From contig NC_049994.1 in the NCBI RefSeq assembly GCF_000003815.2, forward strand, positions 18,911,058-18,969,552: a stretch of 58,495 nt of DNA, written 5' to 3'. The position numbers were made by a program, and so were the translations under genes. Shown here piece by piece: positions 1 through 13,900 of this stretch. How positions within the stretch are numbered: the first letter of the stretch is position 1; the number at the start of each line of letters is the position of its first letter. The DNA is from Branchiostoma floridae. Lineage: Eukaryota > Chordata > Leptocardii > Amphioxiformes > Branchiostomatidae. The notes beneath the pieces are model-generated. The model worked only from the letters and a program-made list of their open reading frames with translations, did not search any database and had not been told where the DNA came from.

Positions 1-1781
1 ATCAGAAAGGCTCAGTTCGGCTTGCCCGCCTCTGGTATAAGGGAGCTTGAAACGCAGCTAACATTAATTTCTAGTCGTTAAGCTCTGTTTTGACTTTATG
101 AGCTATAGTACCTTCACCCGATCCTCTATAGAACCGTTTATTTTACGTAGAAAGATCCGGATGAATCTCGTCGTGCCTGTCGTGCTGATATCCCTTACAC
201 GACTATTCTCTGAGATATATTCCAATTAAACAAAGACAAAGTCACAAAGAGAACACTACTCAGTCAGACTCATACACAGACTGATCTAATGAGTCTTTGC
301 GACACGTCAAAAGCGTCAGTCTCGACGCCTTTGCACTTTGGCCTTTGTCCGCCGCTAGGTCGCGCTTTCATGCCTATCATGATCTCGTACTTAATTACCT
401 CCCAGAGGCTAATTCATTAACGTAAGACACCCAAACTTTCAGAGATGATGAAGAAAACGACATTCTTTCTTTTGATAGATTTTTTCAATAATACATTAAA
501 CTTAAGGTCTCATTGATGTATTACTCCGCTAGTGGGAACCCTAAAAGAGATCCGAGCCAAAAACTGAACGGCTGTATAGACGCATGTTTGTAGCGGTGAG
601 AAATTCCCTTTTAGCCAGCGGAACTGATATCAAAAGTTAGATTGGTGAAATTTTGTTTCTAACTGAAGAAATAAGCAGGTAAAGTTTGGCAGCCGCGCGC
701 TAGATCGGAGGTACACAGTCGTGGGTTCTGAGTGGTGCGGTTGTACAATAGCAGCGAAAAAGTGCCTTTTGTGGGGATTGACTAATCGTAGTTTGTAATT
801 GCTATAAAAAAAGTTTCTACGTATAGTTTACATTGGCAATTTTTTCCCACGATATAGGGTAAATGTGCTCGACAAAGAATGAAAAATCTGCTGAAATTTC
901 ACGTAGCTTCATTATGAACGCGCCCATTTAAACCACGAATTATAACATAGAAGTCTATGGGAAGAAGAAACTCATCAATGAGACCTTAAACCACTACAGT
1001 AACTGCATTATGAGTGTTGACTTGAGAGTTGAGTAAATAATGGCACTGCCTACAGTGGCATAGTGGCACTGATCACCCATATAAGTCTATACTGAGTATA
1101 CAGTCAAACTTGACAATAAAACATTCTGATTTTAGAAACTTGTGGAATACCACCATTATGCTGAAATGTTTACGTAAAGCTCTGTAAAAAAAAAAAAACT
1201 GAGTTGTACTCTAGGTGCCTGGCACATGTACTTCCTGTGTTTCACCTACAGTGCTGTTTTGCTATGTGCACAGTTATATATTGTGTACTTGAAGCAAAGG
1301 AATTGAAGTACCCTCAGTAGTTGCTAAGCCCCCCTCCCCCCCTCCATATAAGTTAATAACCCTCCCAGACTGCCAGACATGTGCAGTGCCTGATTGAATA
1401 ACCAGTCAGACTCCAGGGACTCTTCAGAAGTCTTATATTATATCAGGCAACGCAAATCCAATTTAATAGTTCATAGCTTCTGAGTCTACTCCAGATGTTA
1501 GAAATGTTTCATTTAAAAACAAAATGTCAGCTATTTCTGGTTTGAGTGCCCTTTCTAAGTTATTCTGTTACTCACATTTGACCCTGACTTGCAGTCACAT
1601 GTTTGCAGGTCACATGACCAGAGAGATGGGTCATTTATCTAGAGAAAGGCCTTAGCTTTGCAGTAGCTAAAAATTTGTATAATTTTTTTCCCAGAAATTG
1701 AGCGTTATTTAAGTACATTCACGATAATGTTTACATATGTGATAACCTGAGGAATTGTTTGTTTATTGTTTATTTGTTTAG
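1..1781. other. Intronic sequence, nothing recognised
   Basis: I see no ESYT exon, RNA gene or transposon I can name in this stretch. It contains a poly(A) run near 1186 and a C-rich tract near 1330. It should be intron upstream of the SMP exon. Confidence 0.5.
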
Positions 1782-1916
1782 ATCCTAGCCCAGCTGTGGC
1801 CGTATGTGGGGCGGTATGTTGAGGACATCCTGAGAACCTCTGTAGAGCCAGTGGTGAAGGACTCACACGACATGCTGAAGTCTTTCCAGTTCAGTACCAT
1901 CATGTTGGGGGACATG
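1782..1916 (+). CDS. ESYT: ESYT exon, SMP domain start
   Basis: The exon follows a TTTAG acceptor and ends at a GTGAGA donor; 45 codons, phase 0 at both ends. It encodes [13 protein letters not shown] and [11 protein letters not shown], equivalent to the MWPFICQFIEKL and FSFTKVDVG stretches of vertebrate ESYT2. Its last ~65 bases and donor are copied six more times downstream. Confidence 0.9.
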
Positions 1917-4900
1917 GTGAGATGTTTGTTTGTTTGTTTGTTTGTTTGTGAAGGACTCACACGACATGCTGAAGTCTTTCCAGTTCAGTAATATCATGCT
2001 GGGGGACATGGTGAGCTGTTTGTTTGTTTGTTTGTTTGTTTGTTTGTGAAGGACTCACACGACATGCTGAAGTCTTTCCAGTTCAGTAACATCATGTTGG
2101 GGGACATGGTGAGCTGTTTGTTTGTTTGTTTGTTTGTTTGTTTGTTTGTTTGTGAAGGATTCACATGACATGCTGAAGTCTTTCCAGTTCAGTAACATCA
2201 TGTTAGGGGACATGGTCAGTTGTTTGTTTGTTTGTTTGTTTGTTTGTTTGTGAAGGATTCACACGACATGCTGAAGTCTTTCCAGTTCAGTAACATCATG
2301 TTAGGGGACATGGTCAGTTGTTTGTTTGTTTGTTTGTTTGTTTGTTTGTGAAGGACTCACACGACATGCTGAAGTCTTTCCAGTTCAGTAACATCATGTT
2401 AGGGGACATGGTCAGTTGTTTGTTTGTTTGTTTGTTTGTTTGTGAAGGACTCACACGACATGCTGAAGTCTTTCCAGTTCAGTAACATCATGTTAGGGGA
2501 CATGGTCAGTTGTTTGTTTGTTTGCTTGTTTGTTTGTATAACCTGCATCTTTCTCTTTGGTTGTGTGGCACAACCTCACTCCTCTCAGGTGTAAACATGC
2601 GTACCTGACTTCGGTTGGGGAGGTAAAGGCAGTGGAAGGAGAGGGAGGGGCTCCAACTTCAAATGCCAACTGCCCCTATGACCTCAAAGGGCTATAGGAC
2701 TTAAGTTTACTCTTTATTGCAAATCTAACTAGTGTACCCCCTCCCCCATTGCAGACAGAAAGTTTCTAGACCAGTAGGCAGTAAGTAGACAGTGTCAGGA
2801 TCATGACTGTGGTGCACAGGTGGCACATTTTCCAGCAGAGATGGCTTAAACTAATTTTCTCTTAGTTCCCAATGAGCAGCCATGGCTGAAAAAGGGTTTC
2901 ACTCCATGAGTCTCAGCAAGATCTATTTCAGTTTTGGAAGTACTTTTTTCGAAATAATTTTTTCAGCATACTTGCACTGGTGCATGTAACATCGAAAATT
3001 ACCTGCACCAGACAAATTTTACCTGCAAAACTCTGAATTTAGGAAGTATGGATCAATAAGATTGTTATGCACCTACATCATAGGACATATATGTATAAAA
3101 CCCTACATGGACCAGTGCAGGTTAGGTGCAGGTAGACACCAGAAATACCTGCACAGCTCCATTTTTACCTGCACTAACCTGCGTATGCAGGTGGTATTTC
3201 GAGCCCTGATTGTGTGTATTACAGAGAATGTGGCAGTGCCTCATCTGTTATACTGTAGCACTCTGATCACTGTTTGCTACAGTAACTGTGTACATCAGGA
3301 TGTAGCAGTTCTGTCACGGCTGAGCAGTGTAGCGGTCTATCCAGGATTCACAGTTTGTTACAGTCTGTTCTAGTGAGGATGTAGCGGTTCTGTCACAGTT
3401 TACTGCATATTGTCACCTGACCTGTGTTGGTTGTGTTGTGGCAATGTAGCAGTCTGGATCCTATAAATTCACAATTTGCTACAGTCTGTCAGAATGTATC
3501 AGATGAGTTCTGTCACAGTTAGCTACATGTTAAGGTTACTCATAAGCCTTGTGACCCCGCGCTGGGAGGGTCAGGGGTTTAGTCTCTTCTAAACGCTCTA
3601 GCGTTTGCAGTTTTGAACCTAAGCCCATGAAATTCACACACAATACACAAAAACATGTTAGAATTTCTACTATGGTGATATCTTGGGCAGGTTATGGATA
3701 ATTTATTAAGAAAATGGCATCAAAAATGAACTTCCGGGATAGAAAGCCGCTATACGATTGGGACAAATATAGTGCCTGAAAACATGCAAAACTTGCCAAA
3801 AACTTGGTCACAAACAATAACCTATGTACCAACACATGTACTCATTGTATTATTGTAGTTATATTTTACCAAATATAAAAGAAAATCAAGGAAAAATGCT
3901 TGATTTTCTTCCAAAACTTCGCGCGGTATGGCAAGCTCATGCTTTCACAGAGCCCTCATTCAAATCTGCAGGCACTCGGCTTACATGTTACTTCACCACT
4001 TGGTCTTTCCATATAAGGCATGGCCCCAAGGAATACCGAGAATTGATGTCCCAAAAAGAAAGGTTTCTGTTGGCTTACGGCTCTCCGAATCCTCCCCGAA
4101 TCCTCCCGAAGGTTAATGAGGTGTCAATCACATACACTAGGAAGAACCCCTGGGACAAGCAAGCCTCTTCCGCACGGCATGCTATCCACACACATGGTGT
4201 GGATTACGTACTAAGAGCTACTACTGAAAACTGTGGAAAACACTGTAAAGAAAAGACAATACTAGGTATTTTATATGACTAAAAAGGTCCAAGAAGTTTT
4301 AGACTCTGTAGCATGTAATAGTATTGTGTTTGTATGAGAACTATAGCCTTTCAGAAGCTCTGTGGCAGTCTGTTGACTGATTGGCTGTAGTTTTCTCCTT
4401 ACTGTGGGCTATACCAAATGTATCCAAAGATGGAAAGAAACTAAGTACAGATTTATTGAATCGTGGTGTTTTGTGTATTTACTTTAATGTAATAGGTGTG
4501 TAGATGTTTTTACTAATACATGCTTAAAAATTCAATCATCTTTTATAAGTTTTAATACAGATATAAAAGCATGCCTATCTCCTCTATGTTGGAGTTTCCC
4601 TGCGTGTTTGATCAAGTGTGCATGTCCTGGACCTGTAGTATTATCACTCACTCATTCATGGCCCACATCATACAGGTCGAGAAATATTCCAATGGAAAGG
4701 TACATACACGCTAATTTGTGCCACAACCTCTCTGATTTTATAGTAATTTGGTACATAAAGTGATATTATGCTTTCCATGTTGCACTTCAACCAAAGAAAC
4801 CAAGCATGATATACGACCCGACCAACCCTACCTCTGCACCACAGGTGGTACAGCTTGTCACCGCTCAGGCCAGCAGGGCAAGATCTGATAAGGCCTGGCC

Positions 4901-7900
4901 TGGCCACTTCGGGGGAACACGGAAATCGGTTCCACATGAGTGATTCTCTCCCTTATGAGTAACCTTAAATGACTTGTGTTGACTGTGTGTTTAACTTTAG
5001 ATTCTCCATTTGTTATTGGCTGTTATCCCATGGCAGACTGCCATGTAGTTATTCACCTGTTACACTGTAGCACTCTGAGTAGTGATCCATAATTTACATT
5101 GGTGCAGTTTGTAACATTTCTATTTTGTACCGCAAAAATATCATGTTTTATTTTTCTGTCATTATGTTATTAGACAGTCATTAAGTTACCTGACATTTTT
5201 TAAAATTAGTCTGAGACTCATATTTTGTATCAATGCCATCATTTGTTACATTGTATCACTCCATAATTTACATGCTCTGTAGTCTGTGTGAATTCTAATC
5301 TAATTGTACATTGTAGCATTTTTATTACAGTAACTGTATAACCGAGTTATGTTCATCATAGTGTTTTACTTCTCCATTATTCTGGTATTGCATTGGATAT
5401 CTTTCCAAACCATGAACCTGTTTCTAAACAAAGCAGTGATTAAACTACAGGGAACTGTATTTTCATTAGTTTCATGAACAGATGGGGTAAATTTTTGTTA
5501 ATCCGGAGAAGCAGATTTTTGTGGCAGGATGGAAGGTTGGGTCCTGGAGGCAGCCCTGGTTATGACTGAGTTGTGCTGATTGTGTTTTACTCAGGCTTTT
5601 AGCTGTGATTCTATCATAGGGAGTCCAAATTTCGAGCTATGTCCAGTATCAGGGTGAAGTGCACGAAGTTAGGGTGTACGAAGTTGTACGAAGTTGTACT
5701 AAGTTACAACCGTTTCCCACTGGCTTTGATGCTATATCGGGAGTCACAGATGACGTCAAAACATTTATTGGATGACGTAATCTAACTTCGTACAGTAGGC
5801 AGGGTAGGGTGTCAAGTGTACGAAGTTGTCCAAAGTTGTGCAAAGTTACGTGACGTCATCTAACTTCGGACAGTGGGCAGGGTAGGTCAACAAGTGTGCA
5901 AAGTTGTCCTAAGTTGTGCAAAGTTACGTGACGTCATCTAACTTTGGACAGTGGGCAGGGTAGGTCAACAAGTGTGCAAAGTTGTCCTAAGTTGTGCAAA
6001 GTTACGTGACGTCATCTAACTTCGTACAGTAGGCAGGGTAGGGCGGCATGTGTGCGAAGTTGTCCGAAGTTGTGCAAAGTTACGTGACGTCATCTAACTT
6101 CGGACAGTGGGCAGGGTAGGTCAACAAGTGTGCAAAGTTGTCCTAAGTTGTGCAAAGTTACGTGACGTCATCTAACTTTGGACAGTGGGCAGGGTAGGTC
6201 AACAAGTGTGCAAAGTTGTCCTAAGTTGTGCAAAGTTACGTGACGTCATCTAACTTTGGACAGTGGGCAGGGTAGGTCAACAAGTGTGCAAAGTTGTCCT
6301 AAGTTGTGCAAAGTTACGTGACGTCATCTAACTTTGGACAGTGGGCAGGGTAGGTCAACAAGTGTGCGAAGTTGTCCTAACTTGTGCAAAGTCACGTGAC
6401 GTCATCTAACTCTGGACAGTGGGCAGGGTAGGGCGGCATGTGTACGAATTTGTCCAAAGTTAATTAATACATAGTAAAAACTTATATATGTGTAAATAAG
6501 ATACACACCACTCACGCATATACACAAATAGAATATAGATTCACATTAATCAGCACAAAATCAATGTTCATGCATTGTAAAAAATTTCATTTATTTCACT
6601 TTTTTTGTCTTTTATTTCTCCTCTTAACGTTCGTTTTAACAATGCACACAAAATAATTTAAGTTCACTCTTAATATTATATTTCCCTTTTTTTACGTCAC
6701 TTCTAAATACAAGTACCTGAAAACATCTCCCCTATCTATTTATAAACTACATGTATTGCAGTCATCTTTCACCACTTTGTATCATAAGAAGTAGTAGTTG
6801 TTATTTTATTTCTTGTAATTTAACAATTAATTGAAGTACTTCCACCATTTAGTACATAAGTAAACCCAGCAGACGGACTACCACTGTCCGTATGGTCTTT
6901 CCGCAACTTCGTGTAAACATCAGTCACAAGTTCTTGAATCCATTTACAGATAGTAGATTTCCCAGCGCCTGCCAAGACAACAGGTAAATGTCATTTTGAT
7001 CCCCGCTAATAGATGTTTAAAAAGAATAAAACAAATGAAATAAAAGCAGCCGTGTCGCAATACAGAGATTGAAAAACGACACCATTCTACGAACGCATTC
7101 CAGGTTCGAATTAAAAAAAACACCTGAGCAAAGGACGTAAATGTCTGTTGGTGACGTTAAGCAAAAGAATGTTCGACAAGGTATGGTTCTAGAAATGACG
7201 GTTGTAAATTTTGAACATATAACGTTATATCTACATTGAATCAAACGTTTGATTTGAAACAATAAAAAAGGTGTTTAGAAGTAAATCTACCTGTTGGCAG
7301 ACAGATTGCTGTCCACAGAAGAACATTTTCCCTCCATTTGGTGTCAGGTGGAGAGACTTGTGCATGGCTTACAGCAAAAGCCGCGACCGTGACAAGGCTA
7401 TATAAAACAGCCACCGTTGGCACGCACAAAACAGATGCAACAGCACAACATCCCTGTGAAGAATAAGACAAATCTTAATAAAGATAAGTAATCTGCATTC
7501 TGATAAAAATATGTTGTTTTGTAAGATGTAACTTCTAAAGAATATAAGATTTATGAATCAAAAGTCAGAACTCAAAACATATCAAGGTGCGATTAATACG
7601 ACTAACCCACCTGAACAAGTTCTTCCGGAAAATCCTTCCAGTCAAACTCGACTTTCCAGGACGAATGGAGATCTGTAGCCTTCAAAGATTTACTGCACGA
7701 CATGATATGATATAATATTGTCCGTAAATCCCCCGTTAAGAAAGTCTATTTCGTCAAAGACACGGACTAAAAAGTAGCCGTGGCGACTTCAGCGCCACAC
7801 GGTTTCAAACTGTTAGACTGAAAAACGACACCGTTCGAAGAACGCATTCCGGTTTCGAATTACGAAAACACCTGAGTTAGTGACGTAAACGTCAGATTGT

Positions 7901-10900
7901 GACGTCTAAGAAGATGAGAACATTAGAAGAAAGGTTCTAGAAATGACAGTTGAGACATTTGAACGTAACACAGAAAACTTGTAGACGCGTAGTGTAGTAT
8001 ATGTATCACCAAAGTCATGCTAGGCGACATCTTCCAAGGAATACGCGACCTGATCAGGACACCCGGCTGACTGTCCAAAGTTTAGATGACGTCATGGTTA
8101 GCGTGACGTCATAACTTCGGACAAGTTCGTACAACTCTGTACACCACCCGGCTGACTGTCCAAAGTTTAGATGACGTCATGGTTAGCGTGACGTCATAAC
8201 TTCGGACAAGTTCGTACAACTCCGTACACCACCCGGCTGACTGTGCAAAGTTTAGATGACGTCATAACTTCGGACAAGTTCGTACAACTTTGGACAACTT
8301 TGGACAACTTCAGACATCTAACTTAACTTAGGACAACTTCGTGCATTTCACCCTGATACTGGACATGGGTGCAAATTTCTAGGCGACTCAGAATCGCAGC
8401 ACAGCAAGTTTTACAGGAACATGTATTGTAGGTTGGTCCGGGGGCATCCACCTTCCACGGTGCATTCAGTTATAAATTATGGTGCATTCTGTGGTATCCT
8501 GAGGGGCAAAATTACTGTCAGAGAGGTCACAGTAGAAGACTCTGACCTAGTGCCATCCCTGGTTTATCAGCATTTCATGCTAGTCAGAGGATCTGCTCCC
8601 CAGTGTAAGTCTGTCTTAAGGGTGTCGAGTGCGTTTTTAGAACAGCAGTCCAAAGACACACAGGATGCATGGCTGGCTAAAACTTAGTAAAAGCCTGATT
8701 TTACTACCGTTGGCCCCCAGCCCAGTCTGTCTCCCTATAGTCAGCACAGCTCAGCGTCCAAATTTCTAGGCGACTCAGAGTCTCAGCACAGCAAGTTTTA
8801 CAGGAACATGTATTGTAGGTTGGTCCGGGGGCATCCACCTTCCACGGTGCATTCAGTTATAAATTATGGTGCATTCTGTGGTATCCTGGGGGGCAAAATT
8901 ACTGTCAGAGAGGTCACAGTAGAAGACTCTGACCTAGTGCCATCCCTGGTTTATCAGCATTTCATGCTAGTCTGACTCAGAGGATCTGCTCCCCTGTGTA
9001 AGTCTTAAGGGTGTCTAGTGCCTTTAGAACAGCAGTCCAAAGACACACAGGATTTACATTGTATGCCTGGCTAAAGGCCTTATTTTACTACTGTTGGCCG
9101 CCTTCCCAGTCAATCAGAATTACATGCTTGTCAGAGGATCTGCTCTCCAATATAATTAAGAGCGTCTAGTGTGTCCATTTGTCTTGTTATTTTATTAATA
9201 TTATCATTGTATTATACTATGTATTTTTTTTAAATTGTGTATGCTGCACAACATCAGCATCTTGCTGCCTGGTGCAGCATACTGTATTGTCTTGTTACAA
9301 TTTGAATAAAGTCAAAGTTATTTTAAGAAAAGAGCGTCCAAATGACTAGCCTGGCTAGTAAAAGCCTTGTGCTGATTGTACTTTACTACTATTGGCCGCC
9401 TGCCCAGTCAGCCCTCCTGTACTCAGCACAGCTCCCAAAAGTGTGTGAATTATGAATGGGGATCAGACATTATGAAAAATGCATGTCTGTAAGTTCAAGT
9501 TGGGAGAAGGAGGCTTTGAAAATATAACAGGTGGATGATGAATTGTTTATTACTTTCACTGAAACTGTCACACTGTGTAGCTTTTGTCAGTCTATTCAAC
9601 GCACTTCTAGGACATAAAATTATTGTTAACATTTACAAAGTAATTGACTTTTTTTATTAAGAAACGATGCCTTATTATGACAATTTTTCAGCTCAGTATA
9701 TTCTGAGTGCTTAAAAGGAGGTGCAGATAAAGTTTTGTTTGCTGTCATTCCAAAATATGACAAATGGGATTTGATAGGCCTGAAAATAATTGCCTTTTCC
9801 TTGATAAAATTCCTTGGTCATAATACATGGACACCAATGGCCCTCCAAGACACCCATGTACATGTGTTGTACAATGTATGTTTTAAGCTTCAGTGTTGGA
9901 GAAGTATGGTGTAAATAGTGGTAAGGCCATTAGGATTGGACATTTTGTCACATAACATCACTATATTGTACAACATTACAGTGGCAAGAAAGCTAGAACT
10001 AGAAGGACATTGTCTTATGTATTAACTCCGTTTCCTTCTGTTATACATACAACAGTGCACTGAGAAGTGTTGTTATCGTGGACCCAAAATATCCCTCCCA
10101 AAATAGTTGGTCTGTGAGTTTGAGTTTAAGGGTAGGACAGCATTGATCATGGTGGCACCAATGGCTTGGACAGATGTTTAATTTATATACTGTATTTGAT
10201 ATTCTACAGCATTGTCTTGTACAGTTGTCGCAGGAAACATTACCATTAGTACACAGAACAGTGCACATGCAGTGTTTGTACTGTTATCAAGACCCAAAAT
10301 ACCCCACCCAAAATAGTCTTTGAGCTTTAGTTTGACTACTTTTAGGGTAGGAAAGCATTGATCATGGTGGCACCATGGCTTAGAAATATCTAACTTGTAC
10401 TTTACATACTGTGTAAGATATTCTACTGCATTGTCTTGTGCAACAGTAGGAAGAAACTATAATTACTTTTACGGCCACAGAGATAATCTTCATTGATGCA
10501 ACAAAAACTGAGCACTGGTGGAATTGTAAGAGTTGATGTTATATGAAAATAACAATATTTAACATCTCGTTCATACACCAGAGCATAGTGTTTAGCTATA
10601 GAACTGTCATCATGACCCAAAATACCCCACCCAGAATAGCCAGTGTTTGGTCCCATGTTGGGCACATGTACATGTACTACACACCCTGTAAACATGATAC
10701 TGTGCTGACAGACACAGCCTAATGTCTGCTATGTGGTTTATGTCAATACGGATCACCTTACAGTGGAAGTGGGTATTTCATATTCATAAGTCAGACGGGT
10801 TACACACGACAGGTACTTTCTGAATGTTAGCTAGCTTTCTTGACGCTGTTCCGCACAATGTTTATGTAAAAAGGTCTGTTCCCTGCAACACAAGTTAATG

Positions 10901-13900
10901 TTATGTTACAAGCTGTTTTGAAATGCAAATACATGTAAGATCATGTTTGATAATCTTAGCTCAGCTGATAATTGTTGTGCAGCGTGCAGCACTAAAAATG
11001 CCTGAGGGCTGATGAGTTTATAAGTATTTATAATATTGGCCCCTTTCGGTCAGTATGGACCATGGTAAAATCCTAAATTGATATCAGCCCTACAGCGTCG
11101 ACTGTGGCTAAACAGTCCTATACGAGAATGACAGTCTCTGCCACACAGGGCACATCTGTAAGCTGACTCAGGCCTGTTGCAGAGTTCTTTACTAAGGATC
11201 CACTTTTTTTCTGCCATGCACATCAGTATGGCTTCTTCATTAACTTTATTATTAACTGTGTGTAAACAGTACTTTAAAAAATTTACTGTTGTTCCAGCCC
11301 CCCAGGGTTGGAGGGATCCATGTCTACATTGAACATCTTCATTACTGATGTGTGTAAACTGTGATGCATTATAGATGTGTAGAAGTGTGTAAACAGTACT
11401 TTTGTAATGTTTCAGCCCCCCAGAGTAGGAGGGATCCAGGTCTACACTGAACATGTGCACAGGAACGAAATTATCCTGGATATGGAGATCATGTAAGTGA
11501 TTAACAGCTCATCCATTTATAATCCTATACATGTACCCTCTTAATCCTGAGTTTTCTCAAATTTCCTACTCATTTTGATTCATTCTTGAAGTGACATATT
11601 GAATGTCAAACAGATTGCAAACCACATGAATTGAAATTTTCTGGATAAAATACTGAAGGAAAGTTTTCAGTATTTCTTGTATTCATAAACCTTACCATCA
11701 CTTACACCTGTGGGAAGTAACTTCCATCTGCATACTTATGGCTGTAGTTCGTATGGAATGTTGTTCTACTGATATGTACACGTCTGACAGTGTTTGATGA
11801 TGACACACGTCTGTCTCTAGTTAACAAATGCCCGAGTGTGTAGATCTCACATTTGAAGATTATCTAATTCCAAACATGTTGAGAAGAAGCATGTACACCT
11901 CCATATGCAACTTGATAGGCACCTCTCAAGGCACGCTTATTTAAGGGCTTGCAGGCTTTACACTTGTACATGTACATGTAGATATCTGCAGTAGACTTCA
12001 CCTCATTTCTCTTCACACTCAGAAGAAAGCTGTAATTGAGACCAATACACTACGATATCTAGAATGTTAGTTTAAAAAACGAGTGTAAAGCCTGTCATGG
12101 TATACCAAGTCTTTAACGGTGTATACTTACACCTGTACATACAAATGTGCACCAGAAAAAACAAAACAACTTAAGTGTACAAGACTCTGTTATCTAGAAC
12201 GATAGTTGAGAACAAGACAAGGGTAAAGCCTGTCTTGGTATCATATGTTGCATCTTACTGTATACTTACACCTGTACATACAAACGTATGTGTCCTCAGG
12301 TACGCAGGAGACTGTGACATTCAGATCCGCATGAAGAGATTCCTGGCAGGGATTCAAGACTTACAGGTGAGGAATTACTTGATGTGAGGGACAATATTTA
12401 AGGTTTTTAATTAGATACAGTCAAACCTGTATTAGGGGCCACCTCTACAGAGGGGCCACCTGTCCATAGTGGCCACTTTTTGTCGGTCCCTTGGGTATTT
12501 TATCTACAAATTGCCACCTCTATACAGAGACCACCTGGCTATAGTGGCCACATTTGTCCGGTCCCTTGAGTGGCCACTATAGACAGGTTTGACTGTACTT
12601 GTTTTAAACATGTCATTTTTGCAGTGTTTTTATGCAAAATAAAGATAATGTTGAACACCATGGTGTTATTTAAGATTTGTGCGTTGTTGAGGTAATGGTT
12701 AGGGTGCTGGGTTGAGCTTTGGTTCCTATACTATAACACACCCTAGACACAACTTGGATAACAACCCACTGCCCCTATGTTATTAAAATAGCTATAATGG
12801 GACTACCCAAATGGATCATGTTTTCATTGCTGTTAGTTGATTGATTAATTAGTTAAACATCTTTGAGAGGAAGGACGTCCAAGGTTGATGAGTGAACTGG
12901 GTTGGAATTGTATGATTTTGTTATCATAGCTTTGGGGAATTTGAAATTGTGATTTAATTTGTGAGATATACAGAATGAAAACAGAATCTGATGTAGTTCC
13001 TTCTACAGTCCAATCATTTGCAATTTGATTGGTTTTGACATTCTATTTTTAGTTGTCAAACTTAGAATTCTGGTTGTATAAGTTAGTTTTCAAGGGAAAT
13101 GAATGTTCATAAATTTGTAGACTATAGACATGTATATATTTAAAGAAAAAGAATAAAATGAACAAAAAGCTAGTTGGCTGCCTGAGGCCTGAGTTTTACA
13201 GCTTTAACATTAGGTGAGGATGATGCTGACATTTGGTAAATCATGTATATGTAAAATAACATGTAAAAGCTACATATTATGTGTAATAACCATTGGTTCA
13301 CTCAAGTTGATTGATTCTAAATGTTGTGCCCTAGATCCACGGAACCCTGCGAGTAGTGATGAAGCCGCTGGTGAAGTTCTCTCCTCTCATCGGGGGGATC
13401 ACCGTCTTCTTCCTCAACAGGCCGGTGAGAACGCAGGCTTCTCTTGCAAATCAGATCATGTTCAGTTTTCCTTAACACAAGGATATAGGCGCCTCTATAA
13501 TTGGACTTCATTTCCAGTATATAGTATCAGTAGAGAGGACTCATTCCTCAGCTAGTAGTAGTAGTCCACTGTGTTCTGTTGATGCAGTGGTCTGGACACC
13601 GACATCTATTGCACTACAGTTATCCTCAGTGCGGTATACTCTCTTGTCATTCTCATGAAAACTTTTGAATGGTCAAAACCTGTGAATTGTTGTGTCTCAG
13701 CCGTCATCCTTCTGACGCCTTATCAAATTTTCCAACGAGAATTGTGCTTTAGAATATTTGTAATCATTTTGCAAGTGTCAGTGGGAAAACGGTAAATCTT
13801 ACTTGACAATTGCGGAGTGGATTTGTTTTTTAAAACAAGTATATTCTGCATTTATTAAATACGATATAAAATGTAATCCTGGGCAGAAAAAGATAGGAAG

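Larger units (their letters stand above)
5641..8364. mobile_element. Inverted-repeat DNA transposon, 2.7 kb, non-autonomous
   Basis: The ends are inverted copies: GTCCAGTATCAGGGTGAAGT at the left and its complement, ending CTGATACTGGAC, at 8364. Each terminus continues into a subterminal tandem array (5650-6470 and 8062-8300), with the two arrays in opposite orientation. The bases AT flank both ends, either a 2-bp target duplication or part of the terminal repeat. The interior carries a split gene fragment with a P-loop on the minus strand. Without a recognisable transposase I treat it as a non-autonomous or decayed element; the superfamily is not assigned. Confidence 0.75.

Noticed and set aside
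1778-1960. Minus frame opposite the first SMP exon
   Set aside because: It is the reverse strand of a confident ESYT exon.
3824-4282. 152-codon plus frame
   Set aside because: No motif, no paralogue in the window, ordinary intron composition and a poor start context; length is possible by chance.
5650-6470. CRISPR-like array
   Set aside because: The units are contiguous tandem repeats without unique spacers, and the sequence is animal nuclear DNA.
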